Positions 25,725 through 34,470 of a DNA stretch of 64,000 bases are shown piece after piece. Within the stretch, counting starts at the first letter, position 1, and every line of letters starts with the position of its first letter. The notes beneath the pieces were generated by a model. The model searched no databases and was not told the origin of the DNA. It saw only the letters and a list, made by a program, of their open reading frames with translations. Position numbers and translations under genes: made by a program. Source of the stretch: Acidobacteriota bacterium (lineage in GTDB: Bacteria > Acidobacteriota > Blastocatellia > Chloracidobacteriales > Chloracidobacteriaceae); the NCBI GenBank assembly GCA_016208495.1, contig JACQXX010000070.1:248001-312000 (forward strand), in the 5' to 3' direction.

Positions 25725-26360
25725 ATGTCAAGTCGCTTATCCCAAACTCAATTATCCCAGGTTGTTTCAGAGGTCACCCGACTGGCGCATCAGCGTGAGG
25801 AACTGGAGCGCTCCACGTTGGAACGCGCCGAGGTCGAGCGGATTTTGCGTGAACTGGACCTGCCGGCGGAATTGCTTGATGATGCGATGGTTGAACTGGA
25901 ACGCCGCGAACTGGTCGTTCAGCAAAAGCGCTCCAAAAATCGAATGATCATGGCAGTAGCGGCGCTGGTGCTGGTGCTGGTGCTCGGTGTTGGATGGATC
26001 TTCTATCTCCAAAGCGCTGCACTTGGGCGCGTCAATGCCGAACCGGGCCAGATTACCCTTGGTGCCAATGATGCACGGGCGGTGCAGGTCATCAACAAAC
26101 AGGCAAACAGTGAAGTGTTTAATCAGGTCGTCTTGCGCGACGCTCCTGAAGGCAAAGAACTCAACTTGAAATGCAAATGGTATGATCCGACGGGCAAGGT
26201 CTATCGGGAAAACACCTACCGCACCAAAACAATTGATAAGTCAGTCTGGCCAACCCACTGCAAATGCCAGCTTGGTTCGGATGCGGCTTCAGGGACCTGG
26301 AAAGTTGAGCTTTCGCTTGAAGGCCGGGTCATCAGCACGACCACCTTCACAGTAGAATGA
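25725..26360 (+). CDS. Single-pass membrane protein of unknown function
   Basis: A 211-aa protein. Residues 1-68 are helical and charged (REELERSTLERAEVERILRELDLPAELLDDAMVELERR), with a winged-helix or coiled-coil look. A transmembrane helix spans about 72-95 (MIMAVAALVLVLVLGVGWIFYL). The outer 115 residues are beta-rich, with CKWYDPTGKVYRENTYRTK and GTWKVELSLEGRVISTTTFTVE, an immunoglobulin-like ending shared in style with 8747-9730. It starts 25 bp after the HNH gene, preceded by AGGAG. The stop codon TGA is made by the first unit of a GAATGAA tract. Confidence 0.75.
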   Translation: MSSRLSQTQLSQVVSEVTRLAHQREELERSTLERAEVERILRELDLPAELLDDAMVELERRELVVQQKRSKNRMIMAVAALVLVLVLGVGWIFYLQSAALGRVNAEPGQITLGANDARAVQVINKQANSEVFNQVVLRDAPEGKELNLKCKWYDPTGKVYRENTYRTKTIDKSVWPTHCKCQLGSDAASGTWKVELSLEGRVISTTTFTVE

Positions 26361-26408
26361 AGAATGAAGAATTGAGAATGAAGAATGAAGAATGAAGAAT
26401 GAAGAAAA
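26357..26408. repeat. GAATGAA heptad tract, single arm
   Basis: About seven GAATGAA units, one degenerate (GAATTGA), begin inside the last codons of the preceding gene. No complementary arm is seen before the next gene at 26487, so this tract is not paired locally. Confidence 0.75.
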
Positions 26409-26486
26409 AGAACTTAATACTTGTATTCAAATGAATAGCCTTTCCTCATTTGACCAGGATATTTTCCGTCCCTCACCCCTTTTTCC

Positions 26487-28247
26487 ATGAAAGCCATTCT
26501 CGGCAACTGGAACCCTGCCAAATCTTCAGAACCAATAGCCATCTGGGCCAAACTGCGTGGTCGTTTCGGGCAAACCTGGAATTTTGAAGCACTTTCTTGG
26601 AACCCGGAACCCGCCTTTTCTCAACTTGCCTGGCAAGGTCAGGTCACAGTTCAAAAATCGGTGCAGAATATCCGTTTTTTCGTCAGTGCTTCCGGTGTGG
26701 GATCCAAAGCTGATATGGTCGGTGAAATAACCGCGAGAGGGCTGCGGCTTGAAAGCGATTCATTTGGCCGGGTGCCGCTCTTCTGGACCACACACAATGG
26801 TTCAATCTGGTTTTCAACCGAACTCTCTTTGCTCATCGAAGTAACGGGCCGTTCAGTGGTTGATCCACAAGGTTTGTATGGCTATGCCTGCTTTTCATAC
26901 GTGCCCGCACCGTTGACCCCAATCGAAGGTATTGCTGCTGTACCTGCTGGGGAAACACTCTGCTGGCAGGCACCGACTGGTACTCTGGAGAGCACTGAAA
27001 AAACAATTGTTCGGAAATCCCTGCGCACCCACGAATGGTGCGAAGATCGAGTGACGGCTGATGATGAAGATTTAGCCGTTTCAGCACTTCGTCGGCTATT
27101 AACCGAAGCCATTGAATCCCAGGTGACAGATGTTTCCAGCAACCCGGTCGGGGTATTCTTGTCTGGAGGATTGGATTCATCCATTGTTGCTGCCCTTCTG
27201 GTCCGGGCTGGGGTAAAAGTCAAAGCCTATTCGCTTGATTTTGGTAACTATGGATTGCCGGAACTTGAATTTGCTGAAGCAGTTGCCAGTTATTTGAGAA
27301 TTCCGCTGGTGAAAGTTCCAGCCCACCCAAAGCAGATCCGGCAGGCACTCGAAGCAACGGTTCATTCGCTGCAGCTTCCATTTGGTGACGGGGTCACCGT
27401 GCCATTGTATTTGCTCGGGCAGGCTGCCAGCCGGGATGTGCAGATCGTGTTTAACGGCGAAGGCGGCGACCAGCTTTTTGCCGGATGGACCAACAAGCCG
27501 TTGATTGCGGCTGGAGTCTATCAAGCATCGGCAATGGATGAATTGCGTTTGATGAGTGAATATCTGAAAACATTTCACCGACTGCAAGGCTATGAATCTT
27601 CTGTGTTTACCGATCACATGCTGACAGCGTTGGGTGATTTATCCCCGATTGGGTGGATTCAACCGGCTTTGGATGGAGGGTATTGCCAGTCATTCTTACA
27701 TCGAATGCGCCGGGCCGGGCTGATGCTGAAAGGTGCCCAAAACATCCAGCCTCGCGCAACGCGTCTGGCCTGGGTGCACGGACTGGACGTGCGATCCCCT
27801 TTTTGTTCCTATCCTTTAGCTGAATGGACGTTTCAACTTTCTGGGGAACTCTGTTTGCGGGGCCCCTGTGAAAAATATCTGCTCAAACGCGCGGTTGAGC
27901 CGTGGCTTCCGGGAGAAATCGTCTGGCGAGAAAAGCGTGGCATGGGAGTACCGTTAACTGAATGGTGCCTGGGACCGCTTTGGGGAAAGCTTGGATGCTG
28001 GTTAAATACAAACACACTTGGCGCTGAAGACCACTGGCAAGCGGACCTTCCGCTTCGAGTCGCATTGGGGCAGTTCAGCGGGCACATTCAGGGACGCCGG
28101 ATTGGTGAAATCTTGTGGTTACTTCTGGTCTGGCAGGTCTGGCGCAAAACCGTGGCTGGTGAGAAACTCTGGTCGCAACCGCTGCGAAGCCCCTTTCGCA
28201 TGCCATTTCCAATTTTACGGTTTCTGGAGCGTGCCCTGGTTGAATAA
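26487..28247 (+). CDS. Asparagine-synthetase-like protein lacking the glutaminase cysteine
   Basis: The 586-aa C-terminal synthetase domain (about 195-560) has the ATP-pyrophosphatase loop SGGLDSS at residues 226-232 and FNGEGGDQLFAGW further on. The N-terminal 180 residues keep part of the class II glutamine amidotransferase fold (SDSFGRVPLFW, then IWFSTELSLLI). But the protein begins MKAILGNWNP, with no Cys at position 2, so glutamine hydrolysis is unlikely. Such proteins use ammonia or act as amide/lactam-forming enzymes in secondary metabolism. The next gene is a PLP-decarboxylase-like protein; the pair may form a small pathway. Substrate unknown. Confidence 0.82.
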   Translation: MKAILGNWNPAKSSEPIAIWAKLRGRFGQTWNFEALSWNPEPAFSQLAWQGQVTVQKSVQNIRFFVSASGVGSKADMVGEITARGLRLESDSFGRVPLFWTTHNGSIWFSTELSLLIEVTGRSVVDPQGLYGYACFSYVPAPLTPIEGIAAVPAGETLCWQAPTGTLESTEKTIVRKSLRTHEWCEDRVTADDEDLAVSALRRLLTEAIESQVTDVSSNPVGVFLSGGLDSSIVAALLVRAGVKVKAYSLDFGNYGLPELEFAEAVASYLRIPLVKVPAHPKQIRQALEATVHSLQLPFGDGVTVPLYLLGQAASRDVQIVFNGEGGDQLFAGWTNKPLIAAGVYQASAMDELRLMSEYLKTFHRLQGYESSVFTDHMLTALGDLSPIGWIQPALDGGYCQSFLHRMRRAGLMLKGAQNIQPRATRLAWVHGLDVRSPFCSYPLAEWTFQLSGELCLRGPCEKYLLKRAVEPWLPGEIVWREKRGMGVPLTEWCLGPLWGKLGCWLNTNTLGAEDHWQADLPLRVALGQFSGHIQGRRIGEILWLLLVWQVWRKTVAGEKLWSQPLRSPFRMPFPILRFLERALVE

Positions 28248-28250
28248 GAA

Positions 28251-28374
28251 CGGGTTCCGGGTTCCGGGTTCCGGGTTCCGGGTTTTCGAAACTAAACAGG
28301 GTTTGGGGGTGAAGACATCGGGCTGAAGAATTGGTTTTATTTCATCCCTCATCTTTCATCCCTCATCCCTTCAA
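28251..28374. repeat. GGGTTCC heptads with GGGCTGAAGA and CATCCCTCATC units
   Basis: Four GGGTTCC units lie at about 28253-28284, then TCGGGCTGAAGAATTGGTTTTATTTCATCCC and CATCCCTCATC repeats to 28370. The second part matches copies at 15190-15225, 38283-38330 and 52870-52915. Confidence 0.65.
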
Positions 28375-28398
28375 TTGCCCCAAGCCCGAGGCATTGAT

Positions 28399-29619
28399 AT
28401 GAATTCACGTCACCGACCATTTTCGATTGAAACGGCTGAGATGCTGCTGGAGCAGTATGGCTCACCACTCTATGTCTATGATTCAGAAGTTTTAAATGAA
28501 ACTCTCCGGCATATTACCCAGGCGGTGGCATACGCCAGGACGCGATTTCACTTCGCCAGCGTCACCAATGGGAATCTGGCCCTGCTGAAGATCTTCAAAG
28601 ATCATGGTTGGGGACTCCATGCCAATACTCCGGGTGATGTTTTTTTGGGACTCCGGGCCGGGTTTGATCCACGGGAAATTGTGTTTAGCGGTGGGAATCT
28701 GACTCGTGATGAATTTGAACAAATGCTCCGGTGGCAGGTCGCAACGCTGAATCTGGACAGTCTCGATCAATTGCGGTCATTGATTGATGTGTATCGCAAC
28801 TGGTCTGAGAAAAAATACCTGCCGCGTCTTGGTTTTCGATTAAACCTGCCTGACCTGACTGGAAAAACACGAACTGGAGTTTCTCCAGCTGAGTTTCCGG
28901 CGGCACTTGAACTCACGAAGAATTCTGAACTCCAGGTGACGGGCCTTCATTTTTATCGGGGCACAGGGACAAATTCGACCACCTCATTTACCAGCGTCAT
29001 TGCCGAAGTTTTGAAAGCCGGGAAACAGTTGCCAGCCTGGAGCTATCTCGATTTTGGCGGAGGCTTTGGATATGCCTACCATGCTGACCGTCCAGGGTTT
29101 GACTGGAAAATGTTTGGTGACGAACTCACCCGTCAGCTTTCAGCGTTGAACCAGCCTGTTGACCTCGTTATTGAACCTGGACGGGCCGCGATTGCCAGAT
29201 GTGGAACGTTGTTAACTCGTGTGGTCTCAGTCAAATGGCAGGGAGATCGCCAGATTGTCGGAACCGATACCACGGTTGGAAACATTGCGGTCCTTAGTGT
29301 TCACGGAGGCCATCGGGAAGTCTGCTTCTGGAAAGACAGTTCCGCGCCACGGTTTTCCACAGATGTGTGCGGAAATTCGACGTTCTCGCGTGATTATCTC
29401 AGTCGTGATGCGCAATTGCTGGAATTAAAAGCCGGGGATGTGCTGGGAATTCTGGATGTCGGTGCTTATGGATATGCGATGTCGTCGCATTTTCTCCACC
29501 GTCCGCGACCGGCTGAAGTGCTGTTAGGGCAGGGAAGCCCACGTTTGATTCGCGAACGGGAAGGGTATGAGATCTTACTCAATGGGCAGCTCTGCCGTAA
29601 AGAAAAAGTAGAATTCTGA
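28399..29619 (+). CDS. Type III PLP-decarboxylase-like protein lacking the PLP lysine
   Basis: The 406-aa protein from ATG 28399 (CGAGG upstream) has the diaminopimelate/ornithine decarboxylase fold. It keeps phosphate-binding DFGGGFG, the IEPGRA motif, and a C-terminal DVGAYGYAMSSHF region with a DVCGNSTF cysteine. The motif that should read AVKAN, whose lysine binds pyridoxal phosphate, reads ASVTN (residues 53-57), with Val55 in the lysine position; I checked the codons. Either it is not an enzyme, or chemistry differs. Its upstream neighbour has also lost a catalytic residue. The long repeat between the two argues against tight coupling. Confidence 0.8.
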   Translation: MNSRHRPFSIETAEMLLEQYGSPLYVYDSEVLNETLRHITQAVAYARTRFHFASVTNGNLALLKIFKDHGWGLHANTPGDVFLGLRAGFDPREIVFSGGNLTRDEFEQMLRWQVATLNLDSLDQLRSLIDVYRNWSEKKYLPRLGFRLNLPDLTGKTRTGVSPAEFPAALELTKNSELQVTGLHFYRGTGTNSTTSFTSVIAEVLKAGKQLPAWSYLDFGGGFGYAYHADRPGFDWKMFGDELTRQLSALNQPVDLVIEPGRAAIARCGTLLTRVVSVKWQGDRQIVGTDTTVGNIAVLSVHGGHREVCFWKDSSAPRFSTDVCGNSTFSRDYLSRDAQLLELKAGDVLGILDVGAYGYAMSSHFLHRPRPAEVLLGQGSPRLIREREGYEILLNGQLCRKEKVEF

Positions 29620-29724
29620 CATTTTTGTTTAGATAAGAGTATATTTAGTTAACAATGTCAGGGGGTAAGCAGGTTGAACAGATGAAACTGGGTTTGTCCC
29701 ATAATCCATAGAAAGTTTCCTTCT

Positions 29725-30939
29725 ATGAGCAAGCATATTCTTGAAGAAATCAACCCACGAGTTTTAGGGGCACGACTGCAAGATTCACGTCGAGCTTCTG
29801 GACTGACTCAACAGGCAGTTGCCGAGCAATTGGGAATTGCCAGGACCACTCTGGTTGCAATTGAAAAGGGCGAACGCCGGATAACTTCCCATGAACTCCT
29901 GACACTGGCCAATCTGTATGGGCGTTCTTTAGCTGAGTTTGTCGGGCGTCCAGTAACTGAAAAGAGCTTTATTCCACAATTTCGCGCCAGTTGGGGGAAA
30001 GAAATTGAAGGGGATGCCGGGCTTGCGGAGGCAGCTATTCGGTTACAGCAGTTTGCTCAAAATTATATTGAACTTGAGGCACTGTGTGGAATGCCTCTGG
30101 CAAAGTTTTACCCACCTGTTTACGACACAACAGGGCGAGTACCCGAACAAGCTGGGGAAGACATTGCAACGGCGGAGCGCAACCGGTTGGGGCTTGGAGA
30201 TGGGCCCGTAAATAACCTGCGGGAACGCTTTGAAACGGATATTGGTCTTCGGATTTTCTATTTTCCAATGCCATCGGAAGTTTCTGGTGTTTTTGCCTTC
30301 ACTGATGAGTTTGGTGGGTGTATCGGGGTCAATTCAAAGCACCCATTGGAGCGATGTAACTGGTCGCTGGTTCATGAATATGGGCATTTTCTGACGACCC
30401 GGTATCAACCTGACATCACCTTTCAAATGGCCGCGAAACGGAATTCAGTCAATGAGCGTCTGGCTGATGCTATCACGGCCAATTTCCTGATGCCGGCGAG
30501 TGGGCTCAATCGCCGGTTTTCCGAGATTCATCGCATGAAAGGGAATGTCAACGTGGCTGATATTTGTACGTTGGCTCATTTGTATCAAGTGAGTTTTCAG
30601 GCCATGGTTCGCCGGTTGGAAGATTTGAAGCGGTTGCCTTACGGAACCTGGGATCGCTTGCTGGTTGAAGGCTTCAAGCCACGACAAGCTCAACAATTAC
30701 TTGGATTGCAGTCCCACGAATCTGAGATTCAGCCATTTCCAACTCGCTATCTACAGCTTGCCGTGATGGCATATCACAAGGAAGACCTCAGCGAGGGGCA
30801 ACTGGCTCGAATTCTTGATACTGACCGGATCACGGCACGGACCATTGTGGAGGAAATGAGTAATCGTATTCTTGCCGAACAAGATCAGGACTTTGGGACG
30901 CTGCAAGTGGATTTGAGCACGCCACTTGGGGGAAGGTAG
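29725..30939 (+). CDS. Xre-family regulator with ImmA/IrrE metallopeptidase domain
   Basis: A 404-aa protein. The N-terminal helix-turn-helix (about 13-68) reads LGARLQDSRRASGLTQQAVA followed by IARTTLVAIEKGERRI. A central ImmA/IrrE (COG2856) domain carries the zinc-peptidase motif HEYGH in NWSLVHEYGHFL, about residues 215-219, and a downstream ERLADAITANFLMP with the third ligand Glu region. Proteins of this type cleave or sequester repressors, or act as antitoxins. The next gene encodes a PIN-like nuclease beginning at or just after this stop, a known Xre-COG2856/PIN toxin-antitoxin arrangement. ATG 29725 is used; no strong ribosome-binding site is visible. Confidence 0.9.
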   Translation: MSKHILEEINPRVLGARLQDSRRASGLTQQAVAEQLGIARTTLVAIEKGERRITSHELLTLANLYGRSLAEFVGRPVTEKSFIPQFRASWGKEIEGDAGLAEAAIRLQQFAQNYIELEALCGMPLAKFYPPVYDTTGRVPEQAGEDIATAERNRLGLGDGPVNNLRERFETDIGLRIFYFPMPSEVSGVFAFTDEFGGCIGVNSKHPLERCNWSLVHEYGHFLTTRYQPDITFQMAAKRNSVNERLADAITANFLMPASGLNRRFSEIHRMKGNVNVADICTLAHLYQVSFQAMVRRLEDLKRLPYGTWDRLLVEGFKPRQAQQLLGLQSHESEIQPFPTRYLQLAVMAYHKEDLSEGQLARILDTDRITARTIVEEMSNRILAEQDQDFGTLQVDLSTPLGGR

Positions 30940-30946
30940 GTGTGGT

Positions 30947-31492
30947 TTGAGTTCCCAAAGGGTCGTTCTTGATGCCTGCGTTTTGATCAATCTGATTGCC
31001 AGTGGTGAAATTATTTCAATTCGGCGGGCAATCGAAATGGATTTTATGATTTGCCCGGTGGTGGAAAAAGAAAGTATCTCGTTGCAAACAGGAGATCCTC
31101 TTTCACCACGACAGTTGATTGATCTTGCCCCTTTTATCCAATCAGGGGTATTGGGCATCCGGGAACTTACAGATCAGAGCGAAGAAGGGCTTTTTGTTGA
31201 TTATGCCGCCAGGCTCGATGATGGAGAGGCAATGTCCCTGGCAATTGTTCATTCAATCGGTTGCAAACTGGCAACTGATGATGCCAAGGCACGGAAAATC
31301 TTCCTTCAGACGATCAATCAACCCGACCAATTGCTGTCAACCACTGAAATAATTCGACAATGGGCAGAGAAAGAAGGGGTCACCCAGTCATACCTGAAGG
31401 CTGTTTTGCTGGCGATTCAACAAAAAGCCCGTTTTTTTCCTTCAAAAAATGACCCTAATTGCAAATGGTGGTTTGATGTTCTTGCTCAGTAG
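30947..31492 (+). CDS. PIN-like nuclease (probable toxin partner)
   Basis: The protein starts at TTG 30947 with a purine-rich GGGGAAGG site about 10 bp upstream, giving 181 aa; TTG 30926, overlapping the previous gene, is an alternative. PIN acidic residues are visible: VVLDACVLINL (first Asp), RLDDGEAMSLAI (second pair) and KLATDDAKA (third). PIN toxins cleave RNA using Mg2+. With the Xre-ImmA gene immediately upstream it fits a two-gene toxin-antitoxin module in which the larger protein neutralises the toxin. The fold assignment is from motifs only. Confidence 0.8.
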   Translation: MSSQRVVLDACVLINLIASGEIISIRRAIEMDFMICPVVEKESISLQTGDPLSPRQLIDLAPFIQSGVLGIRELTDQSEEGLFVDYAARLDDGEAMSLAIVHSIGCKLATDDAKARKIFLQTINQPDQLLSTTEIIRQWAEKEGVTQSYLKAVLLAIQQKARFFPSKNDPNCKWWFDVLAQ

Positions 31493-31522
31493 CCAGTAAG
31501 TCCAAGATTTTCAATTGATTGC

Positions 31523-31561
31523 AAAAAAATATGGAGTGCGCCAGCAAGAAGACGCACTCCA
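31523..31561 (-). terminator. Rho-independent terminator downstream of ndk
   Basis: Stem TGGAGTGCG (31532-31540) / CGCACTCCA (31553-31561) with a 12-base loop. On the minus strand it is followed by ATATTTTTTT (complement of 31523-31531). It lies between the PIN and ndk genes and probably stops transcription from both sides. Confidence 0.8.
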
Positions 31562-31631
31562 CAAAATTTTATCCAAGGTTTGATTGAGCCTCTGTATCTG
31601 GCAAGATCAAATCCCCGCCTCCAAATCAGTT

Positions 31632-32051
31632 TTACACCAACTCTGACTTGCGGAAGAAGAAAGCCACTTCAATGGCGGCATTTTCTTGCGAATCTGAACC
31701 GTGGCTGGCGTTGCGTTCAACGTCGGTGCCAAAGTCGCCGCGAATCGTGCCTTGTGGGGCATTCTTTGAATTGGTTGGCCCCATCAGATCGCGCCAGGCT
31801 TTGACGGCGTCTTCTTTTTCGAGTGCCAGGACCACTGACGGTCCAGAGGTCATAAAGCCGACCAGATCTTTAAAGAAGGGACGTTCGCTGTGGACAGCAT
31901 AAAACCCTTCGGCATCAGCCTGGGTCATGTGGATCAGACGCATTCCACGCACTTTAAATCCATTATCCAGAATGCGTTGCAAAATGTGACCAGCGTTTCC
32001 GGCTGCCACGGCATCCGGTTTAATGATTGCAAATGTTAATTCAGTAGCCAT
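31632..32051 (-). CDS. ndk: Nucleoside diphosphate kinase
   Basis: This cytoplasmic enzyme balances NTP pools by moving the gamma-phosphate between NTPs and NDPs through a phosphohistidine. The 139-aa length is standard. The N-terminus TELTFAIIKPDAV and GPSVVLALEKEDAV are typical. The active-site histidine is in NASHGSDS near residue 115-122. It lies downstream of sucD on the same strand, separated by a heptad hairpin (32077-32215), and is closed by the terminator above. Confidence 0.97.
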   Translation of the reverse strand: MATELTFAIIKPDAVAAGNAGHILQRILDNGFKVRGMRLIHMTQADAEGFYAVHSERPFFKDLVGFMTSGPSVVLALEKEDAVKAWRDLMGPTNSKNAPQGTIRGDFGTDVERNASHGSDSQENAAIEVAFFFRKSELV

Positions 32052-32076
32052 TCGGTAAGTAAAACTCCTTAATCAA

Positions 32077-32215
32077 GAATGAAGAGAATGAAGAATGAAG
32101 AAAGTGGTTAGTGGTTAGTGGTTAGTGGTTAGAAATCAATACCTTCCAAGAGCCAGCTTAGTGGTTAGGAATCAATACTTTCCAAGAAACAACCACTAAC
32201 CACTAACCACTACTA
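32077..32215. repeat. TTAGTGG heptad hairpin with two cores
   Basis: GAATGAA units (32077-32100) precede TTAGTGG units (32104-32132). Two cores, AAATCAATACCTTCCAAGA and GAATCAATACTTTCCAAGAA, follow at about 32133 and 32169. The complementary arm CTAACCA units reach 32215, abutting the sucD stop codon. It separates sucD from ndk. Confidence 0.8.
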
Positions 32216-32216
32216 C

Positions 32217-33089
32217 TTAGTGTCCAAGAACTTCGGCAACTTTCTTTCCAATATCCGCCGGGCTGTTCACGACGTGGATGCCGGCTGCGGTCATGGCCGC
32301 CATTTTCTCAGCCGCTGTGCCTTTGCCTCCGGAAATGATGGCGCCAGCGTGACCCATCCGACGTCCGGGAGGTGCGGTTTGTCCGCAAATGAAGCCCACG
32401 ACCGGTTTTTTCATTTCGTCTTTGACAAACGCGGCGGCTTCTTCTTCAGCCGAACCACCAATTTCGCCGATCATCACCACGGCATCAGTATCCGGGTCAT
32501 CGTTGAAAATTCGGAGCGCGTCAATGTGCTGAGTTCCAACGATTGGATCGCCGCCGATACCAATGCAGGTTGACTGGCCCAGGTCGAGGTTGGTCAACTG
32601 GTGAACTGCTTCGTAGGTTAATGTCCCGCTACGTGAAACCACACCAATTCGGCCTTCGCGATGAATATGAGCGGGCATGATCCCAATTTTGCACTTGCCG
32701 GGCGAGATGACACCGGGGCAATTTGGCCCGATCAGGCGGACACCTTGTGATTTCACATAGGCAAATGCCCGCATCATATCTACCGTTGGAATGCCCTCGG
32801 TGATGCAGACAATTAACGGAATCCGAGCTTCAGCCGCTTCCATGATGGCGTCAGCCGCAAATGGCGGTGGCACATAAATGACGGAGGCATTGGCGCCGGT
32901 TTCGCGGACGGCGTCTTCCACCGTGTTAAAAACCGGGATCCCTTCGTGAGTGGTGCCGCCTTTGCCGGGGGTGATTCCTCCGACAACTTTGGTTCCATAC
33001 GCGACCATTTGCAGGGTGTGAAACGTGCCTTCTTTTCCAGTAATACCCTGGACGATCAGGCGGGTGTGTTCATTGACAAGAACGCTCAT
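32217..33089 (-). CDS. sucD: Succinate-CoA ligase, alpha subunit
   Basis: This TCA-cycle subunit carries the phosphohistidine that passes phosphate between succinyl-CoA and ADP/GDP. Read from ATG 33089 (AAAGGG upstream) it is 290 aa, the normal length, starting [18 protein letters not shown]. CoA-binding Rossmann sequence and the active-site His in [16 protein letters not shown] (near 245) are present. An in-frame upstream start at 33209 would add 40 unrelated residues. The beta-subunit gene sucC, usually adjacent, is absent: upstream is an MCE gene after a heptad repeat. Confidence 0.96.
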   Translation of the reverse strand: MSVLVNEHTRLIVQGITGKEGTFHTLQMVAYGTKVVGGITPGKGGTTHEGIPVFNTVEDAVRETGANASVIYVPPPFAADAIMEAAEARIPLIVCITEGIPTVDMMRAFAYVKSQGVRLIGPNCPGVISPGKCKIGIMPAHIHREGRIGVVSRSGTLTYEAVHQLTNLDLGQSTCIGIGGDPIVGTQHIDALRIFNDDPDTDAVVMIGEIGGSAEEEAAAFVKDEMKKPVVGFICGQTAPPGRRMGHAGAIISGGKGTAAEKMAAMTAAGIHVVNSPADIGKKVAEVLGH

Positions 33090-33192
33090 GATGATTGCCC
33101 TTTCAGGTGAGTGGTGAATTTCGTGAAATCTGGAAGTCAGAAAAAGAAAAGGTGACTGTTTAGCGGGTGTTGAGACTTTTGGCAAGCGACTT

Positions 33193-33346
33193 TTGAATGA
33201 AGAAGCCATCTAGTGGTTAGTGGTTAGTGGTTAGTGGTTAGAAATCAATACTTTCGAAGAAGTATCAAGCACCAGAAACCAGGCGTCAGAAACCAGGAAC
33301 TAACCACTAACCACTAACCACTAACCACATTCTGCATTCTTCATTC
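33193..33346. repeat. TTAGTGG heptad hairpin, best example
   Basis: Outer arms: GAATGAAGAAG at 33195-33205 and TTCTTCATTC at 33337-33346. Inner left arm: four TTAGTGG-type units at 33211-33241. Core AAATCAATACTTTCGAAGAA at 33242-33261. CCAGAAACCAGG repeats to about 33297. Inner right arm: four CTAACCA units at 33300-33328. The outer right arm overlaps the MCE stop codon (33345-33347). Confidence 0.85.
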
Positions 33347-34469
33347 AAAAAAGACTGAATCTCAGACGGATGTAGCGTCGAGGTGATTGCTGGATGTCAT
33401 AGAGCGTTTTGAAGGCTTCGGTTGTGGTGTCAGCCAGCGAATTTTTCAACCGTGGGTCCTGCAAATATTTACCAATGGTTCCTTCTCCAGCTTTGACTCC
33501 ATCTGACAGGCGTTTGATTCGAGTACGGAGTTCGCGGACATCCTGTTGGAACTTTGGGTCGTGGGCTAACTTGCCGATTGAGCCGTTACCTGCTTTGTAG
33601 CGCTGGTTGAGTTTATCAACCAGTTGTCCCAGTCGTTGATAGGTTTCGGCCATACGGGTCAGTCGGTCGGCCAGCTCTTGATCTTGATAAGCTTTTCCAA
33701 GGGTTCCTTTTCCGGCGACAACTTGATCGGCAATTTTCATAATCAGCGAACTCAGGCGATCCAGTCGTTTGCGGAATTCCAGGCTGCGGAGTTTTCGAAT
33801 GTTACCTGGACCCGTGTCAAGCTCACGGACAAGGCTTTCAACCTCCTGGTTGAGCTGGAGTATTCGGTTTTGAAATTCCTTGCGGTACAAAAATGCACCA
33901 ACGGAGCCGCGGCCCGCTTTGAGGTTTTTCCCGACTTCATTTAACTGAGTTTGAGCCACTTCAAGGGTTTGAGTGAGGGTTTGGCCACGTTCTGAAAGCC
34001 GCTGCAGGTTGGCATCAATCTGGCCTTTGAGAAGATCACCGTCTTTCACGGTGCCGCTCCGTGGATTTCCATCTGCAATATCAAGTATTCGTTGTGCCAG
34101 CGAGCCTTCGGTACGCAGGTAGACAATCGAATCCTTATAGATCAACGAGGTCAGGTCTTTTCCCTGAAACGTGGGGTCAAGCAGCATTTCCACTTCAACT
34201 TGTGGCGTGTCAGGGCCCACATCAGTGGTATCGAGAAACCGAAAACTTTTCACTTTGCCAATTTTGACCCCGGCCAGTCGAACTTCGGCGCCGCTGTGGA
34301 GTCCATCAACCGAATGATATTGCGTATAGAGCCGCACCCCTGAATTCAAAACCTTCACCAGTGAAAAAATCCCAATGAACAGGACCAACACTCCGAGTGC
34401 GGTCATAACCAGTCCGCGCCGGAAGGATCGGGATTCTGCCTGGGATGAGGGAAATTCAATGTCGGACAT
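33345..34469 (-). CDS. MlaD/MCE-family lipid transport protein (second copy)
   Basis: The 374-aa protein has an N-terminal membrane anchor (about 20-42, LVMTALGVLVLFIGIFSLVKV) and one MCE domain (about 48-125, YHSVDGLHSGAEVRLAGVKIG). A long helical C-terminal part carries repeats of GxGTxGKxxxDxxL type (AGEGTIGKYLQDPRL). MCE proteins form periplasmic hexameric rings or tubes that shuttle phospholipids for an MlaFE-type ABC transporter. It lies directly downstream of a paralogous MCE gene and mlaE/mlaF in one direction. The stop codon falls within a heptad repeat arm. Confidence 0.9.
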   Translation of the reverse strand: MSDIEFPSSQAESRSFRRGLVMTALGVLVLFIGIFSLVKVLNSGVRLYTQYHSVDGLHSGAEVRLAGVKIGKVKSFRFLDTTDVGPDTPQVEVEMLLDPTFQGKDLTSLIYKDSIVYLRTEGSLAQRILDIADGNPRSGTVKDGDLLKGQIDANLQRLSERGQTLTQTLEVAQTQLNEVGKNLKAGRGSVGAFLYRKEFQNRILQLNQEVESLVRELDTGPGNIRKLRSLEFRKRLDRLSSLIMKIADQVVAGKGTLGKAYQDQELADRLTRMAETYQRLGQLVDKLNQRYKAGNGSIGKLAHDPKFQQDVRELRTRIKRLSDGVKAGEGTIGKYLQDPRLKNSLADTTTEAFKTLYDIQQSPRRYIRLRFSLF

Positions 34470-34470
34470 G

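Noticed and set aside
26487-29619. Lasso-peptide cluster, because of the asparagine-synthetase-like gene
   Set aside because: There is no transglutaminase-like B protein, PqqD-like element or precursor peptide nearby.
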